The notes under the pieces: model-generated
What the model was told of the DNA's origin: nothing
What the model saw: only the letters and a program-made list of their open reading frames with translations
Database searches by the model: none
Program-made: the position numbers and the translations under genes
From: Ophiothrix spiculata
Taxonomy: Eukaryota; Echinodermata; Ophiuroidea; Amphilepidida; Ophiotrichidae
Length of the DNA: 20,444 nucleotides
NCBI GenBank assembly: GCA_000969725.1
Contig: JXSR01S017476.1
Reading direction: 5' to 3' (one strand)
In this document: piece after piece, positions 1 to 10,479 of the stretch
Position numbering within the stretch: the stretch's first letter is position 1
Layout of the letters: every line of letters begins with the position of its first letter

Positions 1-1740
1 AATCCACAAGCATGAATTAAACCTGCAGCGTTTCTAACACAAAAGTGAACAACTGTAGACTGCCATTTGTCAAAGTGCTCACCATGTACCCTGTAGTTGA
101 TTGGGCAAGTTCAAATTTAATTAGACTGTGCACATCAGAGTGCAAGGTAAATACATGGTTCTAGATACTCCTTCCACCCATCTAGCAATGTGCCCTTCAT
201 GTTTGATGGAAAAGGTAAGGCCAGGTAAATAAAATGTTATGTTTGTCGTCAATGTTTTTGAAAAAAAGGAAGGGACTTTTTAATTTTTATTGGTAAACTA
301 TTCTAATAGTGCCATTTTGGCATTTTCAATACGCAAAATGATGACTAAGAAAACGATGAGGGCTTTTTATTTTCTTGTTTCAAGTGGATCCTTTTGATGA
401 TCAAAAAAATCAACTGAAATGCTTCATTATACATTTTAGAAGGCCCTAGAATAAGTGTAGCTTTTTAAAAAATATTTATGCAAGTTATGATCAAAAAAAT
501 TACAAAATAATAAGAAATTTGAAAATTTAAACTAAGAAACAAAAAAGAGCGAAGGGATGAGAAACATATGTTTTTTCAAACGTTCATGAAAGTTCATCTG
601 TGTTGGTATAACATGATGGAAGATTTTGAACCTTTTCACAACACAAAAGTTCCTTTTCACTGTTTGAAAAAGAGGAAAACCTGGATTCTACCCTAAAATC
701 TAATCACAATGATATTTACTCTCCTTTCTGCAAAACGATGTGCAACAAATTTGACTTTGGCATCTTGGTCTTAGCAAATTGCACAAAATTGTTTTATTTT
801 GACAAAAAGATACACATCACATGATATATCGCAGATAGTTTAATGAACACGGCAAACTGTATTGTTAAAGACATGAAACTAGTGAATGGAAAGCAACAAA
901 AGTTACTATTTGTAGTATTTCTATGCACAACGAAATAACAAGAACGCGAAAAAGGCTCACAGCATTAAGTATCTTGGGTAAAGCAACCATTCAAATAATA
1001 TGGTATTTTATCTTTCAATCAATCTAGGCCTAGACCTAGATCTGTGTATTCACGAATAACAATTTGCAATATTCTTGCGAGTAACATTCTAGTCTACAGA
1101 CTGCTTCAGGCTTTTTTCCAGTTTATACCAAAGTTTAGTTGTTGGAAAATCGGAACATGAAATATTTAATAAAATTCTTAAATACAACACATTTCAAGCA
1201 ATATGTGTGTTATACCTGATACTGAGGAATGTAATATATCACAATATATTTAACACATAATGTCTAACGATGAGTGGGTGTGTCTGATTGTCTGAGCAGA
1301 TATCACAACAAAGTAAACATCAAATGATGACATAAACATATTTGTTTCCCATTTCACAAAACATAATGACTTGGGCAAACAATATTTTATCAATTTAAAA
1401 AGTCAAAACATGTAGTATCAAATGTGTCCTATAGATACAAAGAAATATGTTTTTAGAACGTACTGAAAGCACAATGACCTTACGACATTGAAACCATAAC
1501 TGAAACAGTAATAATGAAAAAAAAAACCACTTGAACCCATGTTAGAATCATTCTGAAATTTGTCTCTGTCTTTTAAGGCTGCAACATTACAAACTCAACA
1601 GACCAGATGCCAAAACACCACAACCCAAGAGGATTGAGGCCCACTTCATGATCCTGAAATATTGGAACTGAGACTTAAACCTCAAGTCACATGTTGTCTC
1701 CAATTTCCTCTACTGGGGAACTGGCTCTTGTGAAGATTCA
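1..1740. other. AT-rich non-coding stretch
   Basis: No gene, RNA gene or repeat is recognised here. The sequence is AT-rich with many A and T runs, for example around 390-540. A short open block at 125-214 sits between an AG and a strong GTAAGG donor-like site, but it is only 30 codons long and is treated as unproven. One copy of the palindrome TAGGCCTA lies at 1025-1032. Confidence 0.5.
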
Positions 1741-1742
1741 TC

Positions 1743-2099
1743 TCAAATTAATGCTCCTGTCAGATGTTTCTTAGACCCATAGGTACCATGGTGCTTGCGG
1801 TATTCTTTATTGGATAGTGCCGAGGATTTGTGCAATGTTGACGTCACTGCTGGCATGAGGTGTGTGCAGGGTTGTGGCAGTGCAGTGACTTGATGTGAAT
1901 ATTTGGGATGGGAATTAAGTCTAGATGGGGTATTAGGGCAGAAACTGAGTTGGTGCATAGACGTAGATTGTTTATGGTTGGTGACTCTGCATATGAAAAT
2001 GTCTTGTCCTGCAGGGAATTCGGTGGATACTGGAAGAGAATTTCTTAGCTGAAAGAGTATCAGAATTGCTGAATTTCCCACTTGAGCTCGCATATCCAT
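1743..2099 (-). CDS. Longest open frame, unrecognised; possibly repeat-derived
   Basis: This is a 118-codon open frame on the minus strand and the longest in the window. The translation is rich in Ser, Thr, His and Pro, with no transmembrane segment and no domain that I recognise. An acceptor-like tract (ACTCTTTCAG) lies inside the frame just before the segment LRNSLPVSTEF. The nucleotides at about 1985-2079 can be aligned with 17520-17612 on the opposite strand. In that alignment the peptide NSLPVSTEFPAGQDIF pairs with NSLPFSTDISTGQGIF, and several differences fall at third codon positions. This may mean a shared coding ancestor such as a transposon or duplicated exon, or simply a dispersed non-coding repeat. 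GC is higher than in the surrounding DNA. No start context or promoter supports an independent gene. Confidence 0.22.
   Translation of the reverse strand: MDMRAQVGNSAILILFQLRNSLPVSTEFPAGQDIFICRVTNHKQSTSMHQLSFCPNTPSRLNSHPKYSHQVTALPQPCTHLMPAVTSTLHKSSALSNKEYRKHHGTYGSKKHLTGALI
1985..2079 (-). repeat. Diverged repeat segment, copy A
   Basis: On the minus strand this segment runs from GGGAAATTCAGC through AAATTCTCTTCCAGTATCC to CAGGACAAGACATTTTC. It aligns with 17520-17612 on the plus strand, roughly 70% identical by eye with few gaps. Both copies have CAG followed by GACA...ATTTTC at the same place. The family is not recognised. Confidence 0.45.
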
Positions 2100-3440
2100 T
2101 AGGCCAGAGAAACAACTGACAGGCCCATAATGCAGTGCATTATAAATCCTTCAAACTGAAGATCAAAGAGCTACTGGCCATTTAATATGCAACTACCAAG
2201 CATGCTTCGAGCGCTGCCTGGGATCGCTTTAAGTCTGTGAGAGGGGGTATCTGGGGAACGGCACTAGTTCTACTACCAGGAGTTCATCCTTCCAGTTCAA
2301 GTAAGGTTTGCTCAGATACAAAATTTGCATTGGCAACTAGAACTTAGTAACCTATAGATGGTGTGTTGGTCAGATAGTGGCATAACCAGGCTTGACCTTT
2401 GAAAGGGATGAGAGCAAGATAAACCCCTCCCCACTAATACCACCACCACCACATTGCGTATACCACTGGTTAAAAGCTGCAATTTAGTGGATTCTACTTC
2501 TGCCATTCTCAAAAGAAAACAATAAAATATATGAGAAATGGTACTAGTGACTTGTTCATTTGAGAAACCAAAGACATTAAACTATTTTAATTTAAGAAGT
2601 ATTGTTCCACTGGAACTATGTTCTTGTTGCAAGTAAGCAACCTGAACACAGTATCCACTACATGTATTACAGTGGTCTGAGAAATTTCTAGTGTTTGTTA
2701 TTCCAACCAGCCCTACATTAAATATGCCTCACCTGGTTCAGTACTGTAAGCAGAATCATGGTTGAATCTACTGGTATGTTAACTTTATACCACAAATGCA
2801 GACCAAGACATGAATGTAGTCCAATGTGACGGTGTAAACTCCACTTGCAAGTTACAGTGTCTCCTTATCCATACATTCCATCATTATATTGAAGTAATAC
2901 AAATCCAAACTTATTCAGTCTTTATCGCACACTTTACACAGCTAAGACTGACCATGCCTGACTACAATGTATGAGTAAAGAACTTTTATTTACCAAACAA
3001 GTCCACTTATTTATACAACTATTTATTTTCACACCATATCACATTTCCTTTCCATGATATATTTTGTACTGTTAAATTAAAATCGAGATCTTTGAACTTA
3101 CAAAAAGTGAATTTTCAAACCTTCAAATTGGAAGATTTTATAACAACATTTTAGAACAGTGTTTTAAGAAACAAATATATCTTTTCTGTGAAATTATCAA
3201 CCTTTCAATTATGTTCATGTTCATTGTTTGTTCATTCAATAGAATTGACCTGCGCCTATATATCAAGACCCACACATGTGACTCAATCTATATCCGTTAT
3301 CACATATTGCAGCCCATTATATTTACTTAGGCCCACTTAGTGCACACATATTGAAACAACGTGTAACTGCCTAACATTTTAGATCATTGTCATAACTTAA
3401 CTTATTTCAATGTATCTTATGTAGCAAGTCCCTAGATTTT
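2100..3440. other. Non-coding stretch, nothing firm
   Basis: No gene is supported. The part at 2205-2300 is richer in GC and contains an open frame ending at a strong donor-like site (TTCAA, then GTAAGG at 2301), but it is too short to call. The rest is AT-rich unique-looking sequence, including the region upstream of the signal-peptide-like frame at 3444. Confidence 0.45.
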
Positions 3441-3443
3441 AAA

Positions 3444-3503
3444 ATGGGTCCTCTTCAGGTGCTTACACTTTTGGTCCTTAATTTCAACTTGCTTCTAGCA
3501 CAG
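3444..3503 (+). CDS. Candidate first exon with signal peptide (secreted or membrane protein)
   Basis: ATG at 3444 lies in a good animal initiation context (A at -3, G at +4). The first 20 codons read as a typical secretory signal: a short start (MGPLQ), a hydrophobic leucine-rich core (VLTLLVLNFNLLL), then AQVASGA with small residues suitable for signal peptidase cleavage. CAG followed by GTAGCA at 3504 could be a phase-0 splice donor, giving a first exon that ends at the cleavage region, as is common for secreted proteins. Without splicing the frame runs to a stop near 3641. The first 40 residues look more protein-like than the rest. A matching phase-0 acceptor exists at 4538/4539. No TATA box is seen. 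Hydrophobic AT-rich open frames also arise by chance, so this is tentative. Confidence 0.28.
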
Positions 3504-4538
3504 GTAGCATCAGGTGCATCTATTTCCAATTCAGATCGAAATTTTTCTTCACTAACCTTAAAAGTGCCATTCAGAAAATATATTTTCTGGTTAGTACTAG
3601 TAGAGACTTGGGGTTTATCAAAAGGATCTTTTGCACCTTAATCAGTAGATTGTCAAAATTATCAAAATAAATAGCTTGGCCACAGAAATTCAGAGCCTTT
3701 AATGCAACTTTAGGTAGGCCTACAACAATAGGCTTGCGAGATGTTGATGCTTATCACAACATGCAGATAATGGCAGCTACATTGAGCCATGCTTTGAAAC
3801 AAAAGGAGAAATATTAATTGAATTCATTCACTCATCCACTTCATTTTTGCAATTTTGTAATTTCAAAGATAACCACGTATATCAACACAGGCAGGATAAA
3901 ACAAAATTATATAAACCTCTACGTAAACCACCTAAGCCATGGGGAGCACCACCTTAGCCATTGGAACACCAATATTTCAAACAGAATAATTTACGAGCAA
4001 CAAATTCAACTTCCGAAAAATGTTTCCATGTGATCCCCTACTTCCTTCCTGATTGCTATATTATTAGACACTCTGGTAACAATAAAATTATTTGTCAATC
4101 ATTTGATTTTTCAATCATTTTGAACCAAAAGCTTTAGTTTGTGTTTAACTTCACATATATGTAAACATCAATCATTTTTTGAGTCTTTAAAATTGAAAAG
4201 AGAATAACATTTTACAACACCTTTTTCATGTAACTTTAAGTGTAACATCCACAAAGTTATGGTATTTCATTTTTGTGTACATGTCATAATTTAAAGTTTC
4301 AGAATAGTGTTATAATTCTCTTCCTAGCTAGTTCTACAGTTAAAACGTAACTCTGCCATTTGTATTTGTAGGCATGTCTTTTAATATCTAACATAACAAT
4401 TTGATTTTATCCAAAGTGGCAATCAACTAGCTGATGTACATTATATAAACACAACTTATCAGCATTTCTAATCAAATCTTCACAGTTCAAACTGAGGTTA
4501 AGAGTTGTACAATCCAATAACACCTATGATGAGGTCAG

Positions 4539-4742
4539 CAACTGTCTTACCTGACCTGGGAAGGAAGGAGTGACCAAAACACATTCCAAATTGTACAAGA
4601 CCTTTACAACTGTGTTGATTTAACGGAACTCTGTCACAGATGTGTGCCTCTCTTCTTCAGCGTGTCAATGTTAATCTATTTTTGCAACAACAAGGACAAT
4701 GACACATGTTTTCAACAACTGGAACCTCTATCTCAATTGTAA
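4539..4742 (+). CDS. Candidate terminal exon of a small cysteine-containing secreted protein
   Basis: After an AG at 4537-4538 a phase-0 open frame of 67 codons runs to TAA at 4740-4742. It has no ATG near its start, so it would have to be an internal or terminal exon. The peptide has balanced composition and five cysteines, in segments including YNCVDLTELCHRC and YFCNNKDNDTCF. An AATAAA lies at 4748-4753, just after the stop. The phase fits the donor after the signal-peptide-like exon at 3444-3503, which would give a roughly 87-residue secreted product with an intron of about 1 kb. The acceptor lacks a clear pyrimidine tract, and the 3' UTR would be extremely short. No known family is recognised. 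Chance open frames of this length are common here. Confidence 0.2.
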   Translation, partial: QLSYLTWEGRSDQNTFQIVQDLYNCVDLTELCHRCVPLFFSVSMLIYFCNNKDNDTCFQQLEPLSQL

Positions 4743-4753
4743 TCACCAATAAA

Positions 4754-5930
4754 TCTGTTAGCTAATTTCATGATCAAGAACTGCTATTTGACTCAACTGA
4801 TGAGGCTAACTCCCCAAAAAACAGTGATTTTGTGCAACTCCCATTTATGGAAACTATTACAAGTATTATAGCTTTAGAACAGATTTAGGGTTATCAGTAT
4901 GATCTTGTTTGCACGAGTTCAACGCAGCTACGTGATTCTCTCTACACTCAATTTGAAATGACAGTTTGGAAATGTCACTTTATCATCCCGTATAATTTTC
5001 AAATATCAAGTCGAGTACATGAGTAGGGCTGTTGCAGGCATGCAGGAATTCAAACAGAGTTAGGTTTAAGTGGGCATGAAAGACTACAATATGAACAAAC
5101 TTCCTTGATATGGGAAGAACAGACTGGAAGAAAAATGAATTATATAGTTTTTCAGACTTGAGCAATAGTATTAGCACACATGAAATTCAAGCTGTGATGA
5201 CAAAACCTGATCCACTGCATGTATAATGTCAATACAATCATTTTTGCAAAAAAAACTAAAACTCTCTTACAAAAGACAGGAAAGTAGAGGAAGTAACATA
5301 GGTGCTATCTGCAAAGAGCATATATATCCAGATCAATCAGCATCTACATAAACCACTTTGCTTCTAGATTACATCTTCGTGGGCCTTGGATCCAAATCTG
5401 TCAATTCAGCACTATGTGCATATTTGAGCTTCAATGCATAATGAGATACAGTACAATCTTAGATCTATGGATCTGGAAAACGAAGATTGATCTGAATCCA
5501 TGACTCTTGTAAATAGCTCAATTATATAGATTTGCATTCCTGGTATGTACCGCCCAATATAATAGCAAGCATAAAAGTGTATTTTTTCTATTTAACGCAC
5601 ATTCTCTGAGAAGTGCCCGTTACATTTAAGAAACCTTTCTGTCTTCAGCGGATTGTGGCTGAAAAGTCTCTTATTCTCTGCAGTCACTCAAGAGACTATT
5701 GATTCTATGACTCTCTTCTTGCAACACCTAGTAAATACTCTATAAACCTAAAATATGCAGCAAGAAATCAGACTCTGTTACGACATCCATAGCATATCCC
5801 TTGTATTCCACAACATTGTGAACCGATTCTTTTGTGTTGTGTAAGAGACTAGCAATGATTGATTAGGATTGATAAAGACCAAATCACTGCGTATTAATGT
5901 ATTTTATGCATGAATCTCATGATTTTTGTA
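4754..5930. other. AT-rich non-coding stretch
   Basis: Nothing recognisable is seen on either strand. Short open frames here are AT-driven and lack splice or start support. Confidence 0.45.
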
Positions 5931-5939
5931 TTAGGCCAA

Positions 5940-6170
5940 AGAAAAAAAAAAGTCTGTCCTACCTTCCCGCGCGCATAGCTTTTAAAAAATCCAAATTAAC
6001 ACATTTCTTTTTTTTTTATAGGTTTTTGAGAGGTTTCAAAAAAAATAGCGGCCGGAAAATGCAATAAAAAAAAGGGGGGATATTTCCGCATCCGCGTAGC
6101 CCTTTTCTACTAAAAAAAACGCATAGTGCTTAAGTAAGCTGAGACAGAGTTCTTTTTTTTTTTTTTTTTG
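5940..6170. repeat. CpG-rich block broken by A and T homopolymers, likely inserted repeat
   Basis: The block contains A and T runs, the longest being T17 at 6153-6169, together with GC-rich words: CCCGCGCGCATAGC, GCGGCCGG, CCGCATCCGCGTAGCCC and ACGCATAG. About nine CpGs fall within roughly 160 bp, whereas CpG is scarce in most of the window. The word CGCATAG or CGCGTAG occurs three times. The composition contrast suggests a recently inserted element, but no ends or target duplication could be defined. Confidence 0.35.
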
Positions 6171-6189
6171 GCTAATTTTGTTGCTCCAC

Positions 6190-8040
6190 ATGGAAAAACC
6201 TTAAACAAAAGTTTATTTGAATATTCAGCAAGATTTTGTACGTTGGAATATGGATTTATTTATTTCCGCGTAAGGTCATATTGGTTTGTGTGCTTTAATC
6301 AGCTGCTTGCTGCATACTTCAAGGTTTATAGAGTATACCATAATTGTCCAATGGCAAAGGATCATCAATCGGTCAGCATTCGGTAACCATCTGCTGAAGA
6401 CTGGGGACTTTTCCAAAATTATAGAAATGAAAACAAGTAGAAATCTTAGAACCATGTATAAAATTTAAATTCTCTAAGTCATATCATTCCATTCACATTT
6501 ATTATCAAAATGTTAAATTCTCAAGGAAATTCTTCTTTTATAGATGTTCTATATAGTTTTCATAGATATCACTAGGAATCATTATTTTTCCTCACACAAT
6601 ATACTGAATCCTGACTTAGATGCATATATACTTGCACAAATCCATGTTCTCCTTAACTCTGAAATTTCCTTACAAAGTTCACATGAAGCAGGCTCTGGGC
6701 TCCATTAATAAATGAAAACTCAAGTGTGACACCAGAAGCCATTTAAAACCTTTGCTCATTTCAGAGATTTTAGCCCCTGGTCCAAGTCGTCATGTGAGTG
6801 CAAGAAAGTTGTATCTGCAACAGCTGCCATTTGTCATTAATTTTGGATGGCTCTTGAAATGGTTCTACAGGTGGTGATGTCAAGAATCACGGACTTAAAT
6901 GGAAGGTAAATTTTAAGGTGGTTTTCACATTGTAGTGACTAGGTGTTGAATAAATATAACTTAAGGCAGCCATTGCAGTTACGACTTTCTTGCACTTACA
7001 TGACTTGATTTCAAAGACTCTGTGGGTTACACTACACTACCATTTCTCTTGAGATGTTTCTAATAACATCGTTTGTAAATGCTGTTGTGAAACCATTTTA
7101 TGTAATAGCTGGTGTGAATCCATTTTGTTTGCAGAAATAAGCAAAGGAAGGAGTCAACAATTTCCCTGAAAAGGATCTTGTACTTCCAGCCTTAATGGAG
7201 GAGTTTGTGCCATGGGTAAATTAAGCACTCAATCTTTGACCAGCTTAATGACAGTGAGTTAATATTAACAATCACATTTGCATTCGAGTTTAACACTTTT
7301 AGTCAAGTCTATATTAAACTGTAATCCATCAATTTTTCTATCAGAAACTATATTTTGCTAAGAAAAGCATTTAAATGAATAGACACAATTTGACAAGAAT
7401 TATTCTCATGTTGAAACTGCATTTCTTAAATAAAACCTCTGGTGACGAATAGTAAATGACTCGGTGACATCACATTGGAAAACAGTTTTTTTGAATTTTT
7501 TCCTAAATAATTAGAACATTTACATGAAGGAAAAACACAAATTTGACATTTGCAACACAGAAAATTTGAGTCATTACTTTTAATCATTAATGAATCCACT
7601 TATTTTTTTCAATAAATTTCCACTCCAGGTATTTGCAGTTTTGTAAAGAATTAAAAAAAAAAGGCAAAATACTTTTTCAGAGCCAAAATGCCTCTTTGAA
7701 TGCCCAGTACATTCCATGCAATCAAACCATACTGGCCATATAAGAGAAATGTGTCAGTTTTTATCAGACAAACTATGGATCTAAAGGGGTTGTTATTATA
7801 CAATAAACCTGCAACCCACAAAGTCTGATATATTTCAGATAATTGGATTTGAATTAGGCTCTGGTCTTATTTAAATTTTTAATTGAATCAACTCAATCAC
7901 ATAGGTCATCTACTGGTCAAAATTATAGAATCAAAACAGCAGATGGCAGGAAATACCTTTGCGAAAAAGTACTTCACCATACCAACGCCAATCATGACGA
8001 AAAGTCCAACATTTTAACTCATAGAAGACACAAATATCAA
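6190..8040. other. AT-rich non-coding stretch
   Basis: No supported gene or repeat. A short in-frame block at about 7150-7215 ends at TGG followed by GTAAAT, but it has a stop just inside its best acceptor and is not called. The remainder is AT-rich with A and T runs. Confidence 0.45.
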
Positions 8041-8049
8041 GGTAAATTT

Positions 8050-8215
8050 TAACCGAAGGCACCGAAGGCATTTGCCGTCGGTGCCCCTACCAGTTGCCTT
8101 GATGCCCTATTACTTAGCAATGCCTAATGCTATTCTTTAACATGTAATTGCCTTCTAAAACAGTGTGCCCTTTCAAAATTGACTTGAAATTGGGTGCCCT
8201 TCAGAATCCTTAAAA
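8050..8215. repeat. Cluster of TGCCYT words with a short hairpin
   Basis: An imperfect hairpin with 13-bp arms lies at 8058-8070 and 8073-8085 (GGCACCGAAGGCA against TGCCGTCGGTGCC, one mismatch, 2-nt loop). It is followed by repeated TGCCTT or TGCCCT words up to about 8210. This looks like a degenerate repeat. The words AAGGCAGCC and AAGGCACCC at 13762-13780 are reminiscent of it. The family is not identified. Confidence 0.4.
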
Positions 8216-8354
8216 CTTACCCTGCAAATATGCTGTCTTGTTGTAAATATTACAGAAATGAATGGAATGTAGTGGCCATTAGCCCTAATCTCCTACCTAC
8301 CCCTTTTAGTTCTCAGCCTATCTCGTCGGAAATAAGGGTGTCAAAAATTAGTGG

Positions 8355-8515
8355 TTTCAACCAGGGCTCGAACCAGGGACTTCTCGCATCCTAATCCCAT
8401 GTCCACCTGTACCAAGTCACCCAGGGGGACGCTGCGATTTCATCACCATATAGGACCCTCGTCTATGACATATTCGGAAGTTAGGCGATTTTTTTTTTCT
8501 CTTGTATTGTAACCT
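8355..8515 (-). repeat. tRNA-related interspersed repeat, copy 1
   Basis: Read on the minus strand, the element has an A-box-like block (complement of 8403-8419, TGACTTGGTACAGGTGG) and a perfect B-box, GGTTCGAGCCC (complement of 8364-8374). They are spaced by 44 nt, as in tRNA genes. The flanking part towards higher coordinates contains CTATGACATATTCGGA and GCGATTTTTTTTTTC, which also occur in the copies at 9190 and 19637. The conserved non-tRNA part therefore lies 5' of the tRNA-like module on the minus strand, which is unusual for a simple SINE. It is not a functional tRNA, since no acceptor stem is apparent. Confidence 0.6.
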
Positions 8516-8985
8516 TTTGTAACCTTTGGGAGCTTTAGGATTAGACAAACTTTGGTAACAAAATATGTCATTCTAGTAAAACAAGTAGCAAAAAAAACAA
8601 TAGTTGATATCAAAGTTCCAACCAAGTTTATTTTAAAAACACTAAATTTTATGAATCTTAGACTTGAGGATCTTTCCCTTCTCAAATGTCAGGCAGTTTT
8701 AATTTGGTGGATGCAGGAGAGTAATGCTGGGTGAGAAGATTTTCACCTTTAAAATAATCTGTTGATTTTACAGCACAAAACGTAATACATGTATGTTTAG
8801 ACCAGGTTGTTCATTTTCTGTGCGTGTTTGCTCTACTATACCAGAAAAGTTAAGAATATGTCATTGCTGGTAATCACATTTCATGGTTCTGAACCTATAT
8901 CACATTGCTGTGCATGCAGGCATGTTTGCTAATGAGGGTTCCATCATATCATGTAGTTTCATGTGCTATGTTTCATACAAGCTTG

Positions 8986-9014
8986 TTAGCATAGAGTCAC
9001 AGCTTGTTATGCTA
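8986..9014. repeat. Small hairpin with direct repeat
   Basis: TTAGCATA and TATGCTAA form 8-bp inverted arms, and AGCTTGTTA is repeated directly in the same place. It is short and could be chance. Confidence 0.25.
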
Positions 9015-9189
9015 AGGGTTGGACATAATTACCCGGGATAATTACATCCAGATCACCTCGAAACGAGATTAAAATAATGATTGCTATGTCAGTAAATTCA
9101 GCAAGAGAACAAATTGAGCAGGTAAATTGAACCAATTTGGGTTTTTTTCCTCAATAATGATTCTGTGTCTACTCTCTCGATCCAATTAT

Positions 9190-9300
9190 CACAATGTCAA
9201 GCCACTGAGCAGGCGCTGCCATGGCAGCAATTTCGTGATCATAGCTAACTCCAGTCATGTATGACATATTTGGATTTGGTCGATTTTCTTAGGTTTTGTG
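9190..9300 (-). repeat. tRNA-related interspersed repeat, copy 2 (partial)
   Basis: The stretch CAAGCCACTGAG, then GCTGCCATGGCAGCAATTT and ATGACATATTTGGATTTGGT, followed by CGATTTTCTT, matches the body of the copies at 8355 and 19637. The tRNA B-box half is lost or diverged on the low-coordinate side. Confidence 0.55.
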
Positions 9301-10380
9301 GCGTTCAGGTTACGTTTTGCCTTGTACCTTTGTATCATAATTGGAAAAGGTAATTGTCATCGGAATGTGCAGTGTGCGAGAGGTCCAAGGATTGAATCCA
9401 GGAAAAAAACCACGCATGTCTAAAATGTAAATTTCTGAGGTGCTTAAAAGGTTGCAGCAGTTTTATCAATTGTCATTCATACAGAGTAAAATGCAAAGTG
9501 CAAAAATATACACTTTTATTTTCAATACCAATTTGAGTATCATACAGAGTATCTGTATATTTGATACTTTTTAAACTGCATTATGGGACATACAAAAGGA
9601 GTGTATTCACATTTCCTTGGATAAATCCTTCACCCATCTCATGACACATAACAAGAAGACAGAGCCAGTTCTGATCACTGAAAATGGGTCATTGTCATGG
9701 CTTTATTACATGGCTTCAATTTGTCTCAATGAATCATGTCCTATGATGCTATGTTGATGGAGGAAATCCAAGTCTTGCGAATTGCCGTCAAAGTTATATA
9801 ATGTCCAGTTGATGTTTATGTAATCCAATCAAATCGGCTGAACTTATTGACCTAGTTGTAGTATGTTTGTTGGATATTGTTTTATTTCAATTTAATATTA
9901 CCATTTTTCTTCATAATCTTTTATTCTAATGGTGATGCAGGTCTTCGGTGATGTCAAGGGTATCAACGAAACTCGAAGTTTATTTTGCTAAATTTTAGGC
10001 AATAGTGTCCATCTCCATTTCCATAGTGTAGGCCTAAAGGTCCAACTACACAAAACTGTGAATGTTGTAGGGTTTGCCACTCTTCCAACACACGTGACAT
10101 CTTCCAAGTACTTTTCTAACATACTTTAAAAAAGGGAACCGTGAAACAGCTCCACCATATTGGGTGGACCAGTTTCTGACTTGTGACCATATCCACATTC
10201 AAATAATGCCCATTTTTACACTATATTCCTAACACGGGGTCAAAAATTTACGTCATTTTTCTATTTGAGGAAAATGTTTTGTTTTGAAGGAAGTAATCAA
10301 ATTTATTATTTCTTTCACCAATTATAACACCACAAAGGACATGTTTGGATCCACTACACTTGCACATAATGTGAGACAAA
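9300..10380. other. AT-rich non-coding stretch
   Basis: No supported gene. A word similar to a B box (GGATTGAATCC at about 9391) is isolated. One TAGGCCTA lies at 10029-10036. Confidence 0.45.
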
Positions 10381-10381
10381 C

Positions 10382-10478
10382 CTTGTGACTTCCTCATCTG
10401 ACATCCGCTCCAAGATGCAGCTGTGAGTGTGCGAGAATGTTTACATCTCACCCCCTCTCCAATAATCCCGTCAACAGC
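10382..10478 (-). CDS. Candidate internal exon, unrecognised
   Basis: A strong acceptor-like tract on the minus strand (TTTTTTGCTTTTCTGCAAG) is followed by an open frame beginning AVDGIIGEGVRC and ending at CACAAG with a GTTTGT donor-like site. The block is about 48% GC with several CpGs, in contrast to its AT-rich flanks. The open frame continues to 10248 and includes further cysteines (MCKCSGSKHVLCG). No family is recognised. The support is only splice-site shape and composition. Confidence 0.22.
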
Positions 10479-10479
10479 C

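Noticed and set aside
125-214. Thirty-codon open block between TTAATTAG and AAAAG-GTAAGG that could be an exon
   Set aside because: Both splice-like sites are decent, but a 30-codon open stretch is expected often by chance and no further evidence supports it.
2205-2300. GC-richer open block ending at TTCAA-GTAAGG
   Set aside because: The reading frame looks protein-like (AAWDRFKSVRGG) but there is no convincing acceptor and no recognised domain.
7150-7215. Possible exon with NNFPEKDLVLPALMEEFVPW before GTAAAT
   Set aside because: The best acceptor (TTTGCAG) is followed at once by an in-frame stop. An alternative acceptor is weak.
8355-8430. Functional tRNA gene on the minus strand
   Set aside because: A and B boxes are well spaced, but no acceptor stem pairs and similar sequence is dispersed in other copies, so it is a repeat.
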